Source: Candidatus Margulisiibacteriota bacterium (GTDB lineage: Bacteria > Margulisbacteria > Termititenacia > Termititenacales > Termititenacaceae). Taken from it: DNA of 20,156 bases. The position numbers were made by a program, and so were the translations under genes. Below, piece by piece: positions 1 through 7,373 of the stretch (positions are counted from its first letter, which is position 1; each line of letters begins with the position of its first letter). The stretch is taken from the NCBI GenBank assembly GCA_031279305.1, contig JAITIS010000001.1:1-20156 (forward strand), given 5' to 3'. Below the pieces are notes generated by a model, which ran no database searches, was not told where the DNA came from, and saw nothing but the letters and a program-made list of their open reading frames with translations.

Positions 1-743
1 TGGGCGCGCAAGCCGGGACGGCGCTGCCGCGCGCCTATACGGAGACCAGACAGCCGCCAATCGTGATGCGCGGCGGGCAGGACGCCGTTTTTACCGTGGC
101 CGCTCCCGCAGGCCCTAGGGAATATATCTGGCTGCAGTTAAATGACCGGCCGGAAGCGGTGCCTCTGGAACGCGCCGCTTTGGATACGCGCGCCGGCATT
201 TACAGCCACACCCCGGTGCAAAACGCGGTATTCGCCGGCTGGGGGCGGACAGCCGGTCTCGCGGCGGTTTTAGTTTTTGTTTATGTACTGGGGTTTGGCG
301 CGACGCTGGCCGAGCCGTCGCTCTCGGCGCTGGGCGCCACCGTCGAAGACCTGACTACCGGCACTTATAAAAAAGGCACCCTGATCAGAACCGTGGCGAT
401 CGGCGTGGGTTTTGGTATGGCGGCGGGCTTTGCCCGAATACTATTTGATCTGCCATTGATCTGGATGCTGATCGTTTCTTATATTCCGGCTCTGGCGCTG
501 ACGATTTTTTCCGATGAAAACTTTGCGGCTATAGCTTGGGACTCGGCCGGCGTGACCACCGGTCCGGTAACCGTGCCGCTGGTTATCGCCGCGGGCTTGA
601 GCATCGGCCAAGAGTCCGGTGTTTTAGGCGGAGCTTTTGGCGTGGTGGCGCTGTCCAGCGTGTTTCCCATACTGGCTGTTTTGATCTCCGGCATACTGAA
701 CCGCCTGCACGCGCGAAAATCTATCGCGGATACGGTGATGTAA
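1..743 (+). CDS. DUF1538 family membrane protein, C-terminal part (5' end outside window)
   Basis: The frame is open from base 3 to the TAA at 741-743, giving 246 visible residues with no stop upstream, so the gene begins outside the window. About 80 mostly soluble residues come first, followed by several hydrophobic segments. Two signatures point to DUF1538: GATLAEPSLSALG, followed closely by VEDLTTGTYKKG, and the glycine/threonine-rich AWDSAGVTTGPVTVPLVIAAG, which probably forms a re-entrant or pore-lining segment. From memory, DUF1538 proteins include the UmpA/UmpB pair reported as a Na+(K+)/H+ antiporter; transport here is inferred from the family. The visible part may be the second half of a duplicated DUF1538 protein or a single-domain subunit. 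The next gene starts 10 bp downstream and encodes PII-like domains, so the two are probably co-transcribed and functionally linked. Confidence 0.85.
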   Translation, partial: GAQAGTALPRAYTETRQPPIVMRGGQDAVFTVAAPAGPREYIWLQLNDRPEAVPLERAALDTRAGIYSHTPVQNAVFAGWGRTAGLAAVLVFVYVLGFGATLAEPSLSALGATVEDLTTGTYKKGTLIRTVAIGVGFGMAAGFARILFDLPLIWMLIVSYIPALALTIFSDENFAAIAWDSAGVTTGPVTVPLVIAAGLSIGQESGVLGGAFGVVALSSVFPILAVLISGILNRLHARKSIADTVM

Positions 744-753
744 AGGATAAAAT

Positions 754-1929
754 ATGTATAGACAAACTAATTTGAGCCGCATAACCTGCGTGGTTGACGA
801 CAATGTGCTGGCGGCGCTGAACACGGCGCTGCAAATGCTGGAAATACCCAAAGTATACACCCAGCGCGCCAAGCAGGTGTCGCTGAACGACCGCTCCCGC
901 CTGTTCGGCCTGCGCAGTTACACTACGCTGGAGGAAAACCGCGCCACGCTGTGCCGTTTCTATGTGCCAAAAATCTATGAGGCCGGCGCGATGCGCTATG
1001 TTGCCGAAGCGACAGATCTCTATCTGCCGGGGCGCGGCTCAGTCTGCGCCAAAGACGTGATCTTGCTGCGCAAAAACCAGCTTAAATTTAATGAAAAACT
1101 GCTGGCCGAAGTCTGCGGCGCCGGACCGGCCGGCGCGGAAAATTATGCGGTGCTGACCTGTGTGGTGCAGCGCGGTATGGCTTCCGCGCTCGCCGCCGCT
1201 ATTTTAGAAATGGGTTTGAGCGTGCCGCTAATTTCTTTCGCGGACGGTATGGGAGGCCGCGAACGGCTGGGGCTTTTGCGCATTGCTATCCCCGTGGCAA
1301 AAGAAGTGATCTATTTTCTGATACCCAAGATCGACGCGGATTTCTTGCAGGAGATTATTATCCGTAAAGCCCGCCTAGACCTGCCAGGCCACGGTTTTTT
1401 ATACCAGCACCACGTCTGCGCGCCGGCGGTAAATCTGCGGATGCGCAGCGGCAACCGCACTTCGGCGGCGACTATGGAGCAGATCATCACGGCGCTGGAT
1501 CAGCTGCGCGGCTCCAGTGAATGGCGGCGGCTGGGTGCTAGACAGAAACGCGGCGCCCGAGAAAAAAATGCGGAAAAAGAAAAACTCACCTGTTTTTCTT
1601 TTATTACGGATGAGGGTCAGCTGGCGTCTTATGTAAAGCTGGCTTTGGAACGCGGGGCCGGCGGCGCGACCCGGCTGCCGATAATGTTCCAATCCTACAG
1701 TCCAGATGAGCAAAATAAAATAGCTTCCGGCGCCCGGGAAATCTGCGATCTGGTTATTCCAAATGTTATTTGTATGGACTTGATTAAAGATATGGAAAAA
1801 TCTAATTTTTTCCAGCAGTCCTCCGCCGCGATGATCGAGCTGACCCCCGTGCTAAGCGCCGTTACCTACGCCGGACGGGGAAAACCCGCCAAAAGATTGT
1901 TTTCCCTGCTTAAAAAAATAGAGAGCTAA
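754..1929 (+). CDS. Protein with three tandem PII-like modules, probable partner of the DUF1538 transporter
   Basis: This is a 391-residue soluble protein with no signal peptide or membrane segment. The sequence AAAGGA lies just before the ATG. The middle module (residues about 130-230) follows the PII plan: a YAVLTCVVQRG first strand, an AKEVIYFLIP strand, and LDLPGHGFLYQHHV, which resembles the LDKPGKGI region of PII-like proteins. The first module (about 8-105) has the same order, ending in LYLPGRGSVCAKDV. The third (about 277-375, starting LTCFSFITDEGQL) keeps a GAGGATRLP turn but lacks the PG-G motif, so it is more divergent. A basic linker (about 255-277) separates modules 2 and 3. PII-like proteins bind nucleotides or other small ligands and gate membrane transporters. 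The 10-bp gap to the DUF1538 gene suggests it regulates that transporter. Its 3' end overlaps the convergent feoB by 20 bp. Module assignment is by eye. Confidence 0.65.
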   Translation: MYRQTNLSRITCVVDDNVLAALNTALQMLEIPKVYTQRAKQVSLNDRSRLFGLRSYTTLEENRATLCRFYVPKIYEAGAMRYVAEATDLYLPGRGSVCAKDVILLRKNQLKFNEKLLAEVCGAGPAGAENYAVLTCVVQRGMASALAAAILEMGLSVPLISFADGMGGRERLGLLRIAIPVAKEVIYFLIPKIDADFLQEIIIRKARLDLPGHGFLYQHHVCAPAVNLRMRSGNRTSAATMEQIITALDQLRGSSEWRRLGARQKRGAREKNAEKEKLTCFSFITDEGQLASYVKLALERGAGGATRLPIMFQSYSPDEQNKIASGAREICDLVIPNVICMDLIKDMEKSNFFQQSSAAMIELTPVLSAVTYAGRGKPAKRLFSLLKKIES

Positions 1930-3769
1930 GGCGCTGGATCAAAAATGCGGCGAGCCAAGCCGCGCCGCAGGTGTAGCCAAAATAGATCAAAGTGTATTTA
2001 AGCGCTCCGGCTTCTTTGTGAAACACCACCGTCGCGGCCAGACAGGGCACATACAGCAGGACAAAAACGAGCAAGGCCAGCGCGGTCGGCAGGGTAAAGA
2101 TCGGATCCCGGCTGATCCGGTCTTTGAGCGCTAGGGCGTCATCGTCATCCAGATCGGCCTCATCCAGCGCGTAAATCGTGCCGAGCGTGGAGACCACAAC
2201 TTCTTTGGCGGCTACGCCGGTGATGAGCGCTATGCCGATTTTCCAATCAAAACCCAGCGGTTTAATGACCGGCTCGACTGCTTTGCCGATTCGTCCGGCC
2301 AGACTATACTCGATCGGCGAAAAATTTCCTTCGTAATGTTCGGGCAGGGACGGAAAAGTAGTCAGCGCCCAGACAAGCACGGAGACGAATAAAATAGTTG
2401 TGCCGGCTTTTTTAATGTACAGCTGGGCTTTGATGAACATCTGGATTAACAGATATTTGAGCGAGGGCAGGCGGTAGGGCGGCAGTTCCATCACAAAAGG
2501 CTCAGATTCGCCCCGGAATAAAAATTTTTTGAAAATAAAAGCGGAAAACAACGCGAAGATAATGCCGAAAAAATACACGCCAAAAAGTATGTTGCCGGCT
2601 ATGGCCGCCGGGAAAAACGCGCCGATGAGGAGCAGGTGCACGGGCAGCTTGGCGCCGCAGCTCATAAAAGGAATGATTAACATCGTGGTGATTCTGTCCG
2701 CCGGATTTTTAAGCGTGCGGCAGGCCAGAAAAGCCGGCACCGAGCAGCCAAAGCCGGTCAGCATCGGAATAAAAGACCGGCCGTGCAGACCGATTTTGTG
2801 CATCAGCCTGTCCACGACAAAAGCCGCTCTGGCCATATAACCGGTGGCTTCTAAAAAAGATATGCCTAAAAATAACAGCAGGATATTCGGCACAAAACTT
2901 AAGACGCCGCCCACGCCGGCGATAATGCCGTCCACGATCAATGAATTGAGCAGTCCGGCGGGCAGGAGCGAGGAGACGAGGCCGCTTAACCAGCCGAATA
3001 ATGTGTCCAGCCAGACCATCGGGGCCTCGCCGAGCTTGAAAGTCAGCTGAAACATCGCCCACATCACGAGTAAAAATATCGGTATGCCCAGCGCTCTATT
3101 GATAACCACGGCGTCCACCCAATCGGTCATAGATGTGATGGGTTTATTCAGGTACTGGACGGTTTCCTGCGCCGCGCCGTTGATAAAAGCGTAGCGCCCC
3201 TCCGCCAGTTTTTGCGTGTCGGTTTCCAGCGGGTCATAACTCAACTTATTTTTGGCGATGAGGATTTTTTTTTCATAGATTTTAACGATGTGCTCCAGCA
3301 GTCTATCCAGCCCTTTTTGGCGGGTGGCGCTGGTCGGGACGATGTGGCAGCCCAAGATGCGCTGCAATTGTTTGATGTCTATTTTGGTGCCCTGCTGCAA
3401 AACTTCATCGTACATATTGAGCGCGATGAGCATATTGGCGCCTAACTCCATCAGCTGGGTGGTGAGATAGAGATTGCGCTCCAGATTGGTGCCGTCCACC
3501 ACATTGAGCACCACATCCGGTTTTTCTTTGATGATGAAATCTCTGGTGATAATCTCTTCCGGCGAATAAGGCGACAAAGAATATGTGCCCGGCAGATCAA
3601 CCAGCGTTAGGCTGTATTTTTGGTATTTGAGGCGGCCTTCGGTTTTTTCGATAGTCACGCCGGGATAATTGCCAACCTTGAGATGCGCGCCAACCAGACT
3701 GTTAAAAAGCGATGTCTTGCCGCAATTGGGATTGCCAGCCAGCGCGACCAAAATATGCCGGCTTTTCAC
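1910..3769 (-). CDS. feoB: FeoB, GTP-gated ferrous iron transporter
   Basis: This 619-residue protein takes up Fe2+ across the inner membrane under anoxic conditions. The N-terminal G domain shows G1 GNPNCGKT (12-19), the switch region GNYPGVTIEKTEG, G3 DLPG (58-61), G4 NMYD (118-121) and G5 SATRQKG (147-153). The C-terminal membrane region contains both Gate-like repeats: LTGFGCSVPAFLACR in the first, where the more usual form is GCNVPA--ATR, and LLYVPCLAATVV in the second. The length is at the short end for FeoB, but the membrane part looks complete. The start is GTG at 3769-3767, which shares four bases (GTGA) with the feoA stop codon, so translation is probably coupled. Transcription should come from the feoA promoter. 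The last 20 bp overlap the end of the convergent triple PII-like gene, leaving no room for a separate terminator. Confidence 0.96.
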   Translation of the reverse strand: MKSRHILVALAGNPNCGKTSLFNSLVGAHLKVGNYPGVTIEKTEGRLKYQKYSLTLVDLPGTYSLSPYSPEEIITRDFIIKEKPDVVLNVVDGTNLERNLYLTTQLMELGANMLIALNMYDEVLQQGTKIDIKQLQRILGCHIVPTSATRQKGLDRLLEHIVKIYEKKILIAKNKLSYDPLETDTQKLAEGRYAFINGAAQETVQYLNKPITSMTDWVDAVVINRALGIPIFLLVMWAMFQLTFKLGEAPMVWLDTLFGWLSGLVSSLLPAGLLNSLIVDGIIAGVGGVLSFVPNILLLFLGISFLEATGYMARAAFVVDRLMHKIGLHGRSFIPMLTGFGCSVPAFLACRTLKNPADRITTMLIIPFMSCGAKLPVHLLLIGAFFPAAIAGNILFGVYFFGIIFALFSAFIFKKFLFRGESEPFVMELPPYRLPSLKYLLIQMFIKAQLYIKKAGTTILFVSVLVWALTTFPSLPEHYEGNFSPIEYSLAGRIGKAVEPVIKPLGFDWKIGIALITGVAAKEVVVSTLGTIYALDEADLDDDDALALKDRISRDPIFTLPTALALLVFVLLYVPCLAATVVFHKEAGALKYTLIYFGYTCGAAWLAAFLIQRLSSLFF

Positions 3770-3990
3770 AGAGTTTCTACAGTGATAGCCCGCGCTTCTT
3801 CCCGGCGCAGGGAGAGGAGAAACCGGTGAATTTTTATCTCCAGCGGATCGCCCAGCGGTGCTTTGCGCACCAGCTCCAGCGTGACGCCTTTGACCACGCC
3901 CATATCGACCATCCGGGAAACAATATCCCGCGGCCCGTCCACTGCGACGATCCTTGCTCTCTGCCGGGGCTCCAGTTTGGTTAGAGGCAT
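3766..3990 (-). CDS. feoA: FeoA, cytosolic SH3-like partner of FeoB
   Basis: This 74-residue protein has the SH3-like FeoA fold signature throughout: MPLTKLEPRQRARIVAV at the start, RMVDMGVVKGVTLELV in the middle, then PLGDPLEIKIHRFLLSLRR and EARAITVE. FeoA is a small cytosolic protein needed for FeoB-driven iron uptake, probably by binding FeoB. The ATG at 3990 has a GGAG four bases upstream. The stop overlaps the feoB GTG start by 4 bp. A good sigma70-type promoter lies about 60-80 bp upstream, with one copy of an inverted repeat overlapping it and another downstream. Regulation by iron through a Fur/DtxR-type repressor is therefore likely but inferred. Confidence 0.95.
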   Translation of the reverse strand: MPLTKLEPRQRARIVAVDGPRDIVSRMVDMGVVKGVTLELVRKAPLGDPLEIKIHRFLLSLRREEARAITVETL

Positions 3991-4011
3991 ACGACTCCAG
4001 TCCGCTTCTAA

Positions 4012-4034
4012 TTATTGAATATAGATTTCAATAA
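4012..4034. promoter_or_regulatory. Operator-like inverted repeat, proximal copy (downstream of feo transcription start)
   Basis: Two 8-bp arms, TTATTGAA (4012-4019) and TTCAATAA (4027-4034), flank a 7-bp spacer. The inner 21 bp (4013-4033) have the same TATTGA-N9-TCAATA pattern as the copy at 4056-4076. The two centres (4023 and 4066) are 43 bp apart, close to four helical turns, so both sites face the same side of the DNA. This copy lies about 15 bp into the predicted transcript, a common place for a second repressor site. Confidence 0.6.
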
Positions 4035-4045
4035 ATCCGCTGGTT

Positions 4046-4074
4046 AATTTAACATTATTGAAATTGTCTGTCAA
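4046..4074 (-). promoter_or_regulatory. Promoter of feoAB
   Basis: On the minus strand there is a perfect -35 box TTGACA (4074-4069), a 17-bp spacer and TAAATT (4051-4046) as the -10, matching the consensus at 4 of 6 positions. Transcription would start near 4039-4040, giving a leader of about 50 nt before the feoA ATG. The promoter lies just past the stop codon of the upstream permease gene (TAA at 4102-4100) on the same strand, so feoAB is transcribed independently even if some readthrough occurs. Confidence 0.7.
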
Positions 4075-4076
4075 TA
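4056..4076. promoter_or_regulatory. Operator-like inverted repeat, distal copy (overlaps feo -35)
   Basis: This is a perfect inverted repeat TATTGA-N9-TCAATA, 21 bp long. It covers the -35 box and most of the spacer of the feoAB promoter. The same half-sites with the same N9 spacing recur at 4013-4033. A bound repressor would block RNA polymerase. The likely ligand is a metal-responsive regulator of the Fur or DtxR/MntR class, inferred from the target genes. The half-site is AT-rich like a Fur box but does not match the classical GATAAT-type Fur consensus. Confidence 0.6.
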
Positions 4077-4099
4077 GATAACCGCGCCCAACGCCCCGT

Positions 4100-5167
4100 T
4101 TAGTTTTTTCTGGTTTGAAAATACAGAATAATTAACGAGGTAAGCGGCAGAGAGATGATCATTCCCCAGATGCCCCAGACTTCCGCGCCGATCATCATCA
4201 CCAGAAAAACCACCAGCGGCGACAGGCGCGTGCTCTTGCTCAAAATTTGCGGGGCGAGCACGTTGGCGAGCAGGGCCTGCTGTATGCCGAAAAAGATGAG
4301 GATGGGAATAATTAAAGATATTTTGTCCGGCAGGGTGACCAAAAGCGCCGGCGCCATCGCCAGCGCCGGGCCAAAAAAAGGAATGAACTGCATAAAGCCG
4401 TCCCAGAGTGCGAGTAGCAGGGAAAAACGCAGGCCGATGACAGCGTAAAATATCCAAGTGGCGATGAAGCTTAGCACGGACATCAGTATCTGCCCGCCAA
4501 AATAGGCGGTGAGCTGCTCATAAGTGATGCTTAGCATTTTTTTTTCTTTGGCGGTGGTTTCGCGCAGCAGGAAAGCCTTGATTTTCTCCACCGGCTGGGT
4601 GTCAAAAAGCATATAAATAAGCAGGACATAGGCGACCAAAAACTGCAATATTGAAGTAACCACTCTGGTCAGCGAGCTTACGATATCCCGGAAAAAGTTT
4701 AATAAACTGTTGCTCCAGATCAGCAGATACTGGCTGATGCTTTCTTTAATGGATATTTGAGCGGCGGCAGGAAACAGCTCTTGAAACTCCTGCAATTTTT
4801 GCTGGAGGGCGCCGCTTAGACTCTGAATCTGCGCGTCGATATTCTGGGAATTTTTGATAAACTCCAGAGTCTGACTGACCAGATCCGGAATGATCACCGA
4901 CAAAGCAAAAACTAAAAATCCGGTCAGCAGAATAATCGTGATCAGCGCGGCCAGCCGGCGGGATTTGACCAGTCCGTGCAGGCAATCCACGGCAGGGCGC
5001 ACCAGCACATAGAGAAAAAAAGCGATGACGCTGATCCAGAAAACCGTAGGCGCGAAAATCCGCGCCGCCGCGGCCAGAATGACGGCCGTGAGCCAGTATT
5101 TGTGCGCGGCCAGCCAGTCCAAAATTTTTTGTAAAGACTCCAGCACATAGTTGGCGGATTTGCTCAT
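4100..5167 (-). CDS. AI-2E/PerM family membrane transporter
   Basis: This 355-residue polytopic membrane protein has the AI-2E family layout. Paired N-terminal helices (residues about 20-60) are followed by LAALITIILLTGFLVFALSVIIP, then a soluble amphipathic stretch (about 115-165). The C-terminal bundle contains the diagnostic FIPFFGPALAMAPALLV and ends in the GIWGMIISLPLTSLIILYF signature. Family members such as YdiK, PerM and TqsA export small molecules or act as Na+/H+ antiporters; the substrate here cannot be predicted. A strong GGAGG lies 7 nt before the ATG at 5167. The gene starts 12 bp after the stop of the MscS-type channel gene on the same strand, so the two form an operon of membrane proteins. 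Confidence 0.9.
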   Translation of the reverse strand: MSKSANYVLESLQKILDWLAAHKYWLTAVILAAAARIFAPTVFWISVIAFFLYVLVRPAVDCLHGLVKSRRLAALITIILLTGFLVFALSVIIPDLVSQTLEFIKNSQNIDAQIQSLSGALQQKLQEFQELFPAAAQISIKESISQYLLIWSNSLLNFFRDIVSSLTRVVTSILQFLVAYVLLIYMLFDTQPVEKIKAFLLRETTAKEKKMLSITYEQLTAYFGGQILMSVLSFIATWIFYAVIGLRFSLLLALWDGFMQFIPFFGPALAMAPALLVTLPDKISLIIPILIFFGIQQALLANVLAPQILSKSTRLSPLVVFLVMMIGAEVWGIWGMIISLPLTSLIILYFQTRKN

Positions 5168-5179
5168 CGGATGGCCTCC

Positions 5180-6010
5180 TTATTTAAGAAAAATAGTCTG
5201 GGTAGGATAGGCGAAACGGATGTCTTTTTGCGTGAATGCCTCTTTGATCTGGAAGTTTATTTCCTGCTGGATGTCCATATAGCGGGTGTAATCATTGCTT
5301 AAAACATAATAGACGACCTCAAATACCAGAGCGGATTGGCTGTATTCCGCAAAATGCGCGCGGTCAAAACTGGCCTGCTGGCAGCCGCGGATGATAGCGG
5401 CCAGTATGCTGGGTATCTCCCGCAGTTTTTCCAGCGGCGTCTGGTACTCGATATTGAGCTGAAAAACTATCCGGCGCAGATGCATCCGCTTGTAATTGCG
5501 CACGCGCGAGCTGGTCAAGTCTGTGTTGGAAAACACCAGTTCCTCGCCATCCAGACTGCGCAGGCGGGTGGTTTTAATGCCGATGTTCTCGACTGTGCCG
5601 CGAAAGTCATTGATGACGATCAGGTCGCCCAGCTCGAAAGGCCGGTCAAAGAAAATAATAAAATAACTGAACAAATCGCCCAGAATAGTCTGCGCGGCTA
5701 GCGCGATGGCGATACCGCCGATACCCAGTCCGGTGATCAGCGCGGAAACCCGGATGCCCAGATTGTCGAGCAGCACGGTCAGCGTGATGATCCAGACAAA
5801 TAACTGCACCAGCATTTTGATTAACGTCATAGTCTGCTTGCTGTGCGCTCCGGATTTTTTGCTGATCGCGCGCTCGATGAGCGGCATTGCTATTTTGAGC
5901 GTGAAACGCACGCCAAAATAAACCAGCAGAATTACAAAAACACCGCGGGCCAGTTTCCAGTAAGGGTCCAGACCGGGCAGCAATTGGTGTATTCCAGCCA
6001 ATATTTTCAT
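5180..6010 (-). CDS. Small-conductance mechanosensitive channel, MscS family
   Basis: A 276-residue protein if translation starts at the ATG at 6010; the frame stays open further upstream, but that part is antisense to hydF and reads as low-complexity noise. Two or three membrane helices are followed by the pore helix GLGIGGIAIALAAQTILGD, then the MscS beta domain (PFELGDLIVINDFRGTVENI, IKTTRLRSLDGEELVFSNT) and a C-terminal alpha/beta domain with conserved spacing. The role is release of solutes on hypo-osmotic shock. A GGAG lies 5 nt before the chosen ATG. A -10-like TATAAT (6025-6020, minus strand) ends 9 nt before the ATG, so the transcript may be very short-leadered unless another promoter lies upstream. 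The permease gene follows after 12 bp. Confidence 0.92.
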   Translation of the reverse strand: MKILAGIHQLLPGLDPYWKLARGVFVILLVYFGVRFTLKIAMPLIERAISKKSGAHSKQTMTLIKMLVQLFVWIITLTVLLDNLGIRVSALITGLGIGGIAIALAAQTILGDLFSYFIIFFDRPFELGDLIVINDFRGTVENIGIKTTRLRSLDGEELVFSNTDLTSSRVRNYKRMHLRRIVFQLNIEYQTPLEKLREIPSILAAIIRGCQQASFDRAHFAEYSQSALVFEVVYYVLSNDYTRYMDIQQEINFQIKEAFTQKDIRFAYPTQTIFLK

Positions 6011-6019
6011 AATAGCTCC

Positions 6020-6034
6020 ATTATACTGTATAAT
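6020..6034. promoter_or_regulatory. Shared palindromic -10 region between mscS-type gene and hydF
   Basis: The sequence ATTATAC-T-GTATAAT is a perfect 7-1-7 palindrome. It supplies a TATAAT on the plus strand (6029-6034), pointing to hydF, and a TATAAT on the minus strand (6025-6020), pointing to the channel gene. Possible -35 elements are weak: TTCATA at 6006-6011 on the plus strand, and CAGACA (plus-strand 6043-6048) on the minus strand. Two polymerases could not occupy both -10 boxes at once, so the divergent genes may be expressed in competition. It could also be an operator. Confidence 0.5.
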
Positions 6035-6041
6035 TTTCGCT

Positions 6042-7373
6042 ATGTCTGTGCTGGTTGAGCGGGATAATATCGGTATTTTCGGCAAAATGAACGCCGGCAA
6101 AAGCTCGGTGATGAACCTGCTGACCCAGCAGGAAACCTCGCTGGTGGATGCCGCTCCGGGCACGACGGCGGACACCCGCACAGCTTTGCTGGAGCTGCAC
6201 GGTCTGGGGCCGGTCAAGCTGTTTGACACCGCAGGGCTGGACGAACGGGGGCGGCTGGGCGCCAAAAAACGCCGCAAGGTTTACACTGATCTCAAAGAAT
6301 GCGATCTGGCGCTGCTGGTCATCGATCCGACTTCCTCAAATTTTGCCGTGGAAAAAAAACTCGTCGCTCGAGCGCGGGAATTGGCTAAACAGCTGCTGGT
6401 TGTTTGCAATATTTTTCAGACGCCGGACAGGACTAAAATAAAAACTGTCGGGCAAAAGCTCAAGCTGCTGCGTTTTTGTCCCGTTGTTACCGTGCGGGCG
6501 AATAAGCCGGCGTGCCGCGCTAAACTGCTGCAATTTATTTTAGCTCATTACCGCTCCAAAAATGACAAACTGGAACTTTTGCCTTTTCTCCAAAAAAATA
6601 GATATTACGCGCTGATAATTCCGATGGATGTCGAGACGCCGCCCGGCCGTTATCTGCGCCCGCAGGCTATGGTGGAGGAGTATATCGCCCGGCGCTGGGC
6701 TTATCCGGTGTCCTTCCGGCTGGATTTGGGCGCGGCGCGCGCTCCGGCCGGGGACCGCCGCGCTATTCTGGAGAAAAAACGTTTCGCGGATTTTTTGCAA
6801 AACATAAAACCGCGGGCTGTCATCACCGATTCGCAGGCTATGGATATTCTCTGTAAATGGTGCCCGCCGGCAATCGCTCTAACGACTTTTTCGATAGTGA
6901 TGATCAATTATTTCAGCCGCGGCCGCCTGCGGAAATTCGCGGACGGGCTTAGGGTTTTGCGGAAACTGCGCCCCGGCGACAAGGCTTTGATCGCCGAAGC
7001 CTGCAATCATTCGCGGGTGGGCGAAGACATCGGCACGGTGCAGATACCGAGATATTTTGCGCGCCGCTATCCCGGCGTGGCGTTGGAGCATAATTTTGGC
7101 CGCGAGTTTCGGGACAATAAACAGCTGGCGCAGTACAAACTGATCATTCACTGCGGCGGCTGTATGATCAGCGCGCAAAAATTGCAGGCCAGACTGCGCG
7201 ATCTCGAAACGACTGGCGTGCCGATCACCAATTACGGCCTGTTTTTGGCCTATATGCAGGGAGAGGCCGCTTTGCGCCGGGTGCTGGCTCCGTGGCGGCC
7301 GCGTATCGCCCGCGCGGGTTTAAGGTCTAACGCCGTCTCAGTATCCGCTCGGCGGATTCTCCGCGCTCGATGA
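6042..7373 (+). CDS. hydF: HydF, [FeFe]-hydrogenase maturation GTPase and cluster scaffold
   Basis: HydF carries the two-iron subcluster assembled with HydE and HydG and delivers it to [FeFe] hydrogenase. The 443-residue protein has an N-terminal TrmE/Era-like G domain with G1 GKMNAGKSS (14-22), TT at 41-42 and G3 DTAG (62-65). The C-terminal cluster domain contains the HydF signature: C321 and H323 (CNH), then C371 and C374 (CGGC), with 47 residues between H323 and C371, which fits the known CxH-x(46-53)-CxxC pattern. G4 is degenerate: the expected NKxD region reads CNIFQ (122-126). No Shine-Dalgarno precedes the ATG, and a TATAAT ends 7 nt before it, so the mRNA may be leaderless. No hydE, hydG or hydrogenase gene lies in this window. 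The last 47 bp overlap a convergent gene. Confidence 0.92.
   Translation: MSVLVERDNIGIFGKMNAGKSSVMNLLTQQETSLVDAAPGTTADTRTALLELHGLGPVKLFDTAGLDERGRLGAKKRRKVYTDLKECDLALLVIDPTSSNFAVEKKLVARARELAKQLLVVCNIFQTPDRTKIKTVGQKLKLLRFCPVVTVRANKPACRAKLLQFILAHYRSKNDKLELLPFLQKNRYYALIIPMDVETPPGRYLRPQAMVEEYIARRWAYPVSFRLDLGAARAPAGDRRAILEKKRFADFLQNIKPRAVITDSQAMDILCKWCPPAIALTTFSIVMINYFSRGRLRKFADGLRVLRKLRPGDKALIAEACNHSRVGEDIGTVQIPRYFARRYPGVALEHNFGREFRDNKQLAQYKLIIHCGGCMISAQKLQARLRDLETTGVPITNYGLFLAYMQGEAALRRVLAPWRPRIARAGLRSNAVSVSARRILRAR

Noticed and set aside
6011..6277. N-terminal extension of the MscS-type protein up to 6277
   Set aside because: The extra residues are Ser/Pro/Arg-rich, antisense to the conserved HydF G domain, and a start with GGAG at 6010 fits the family.
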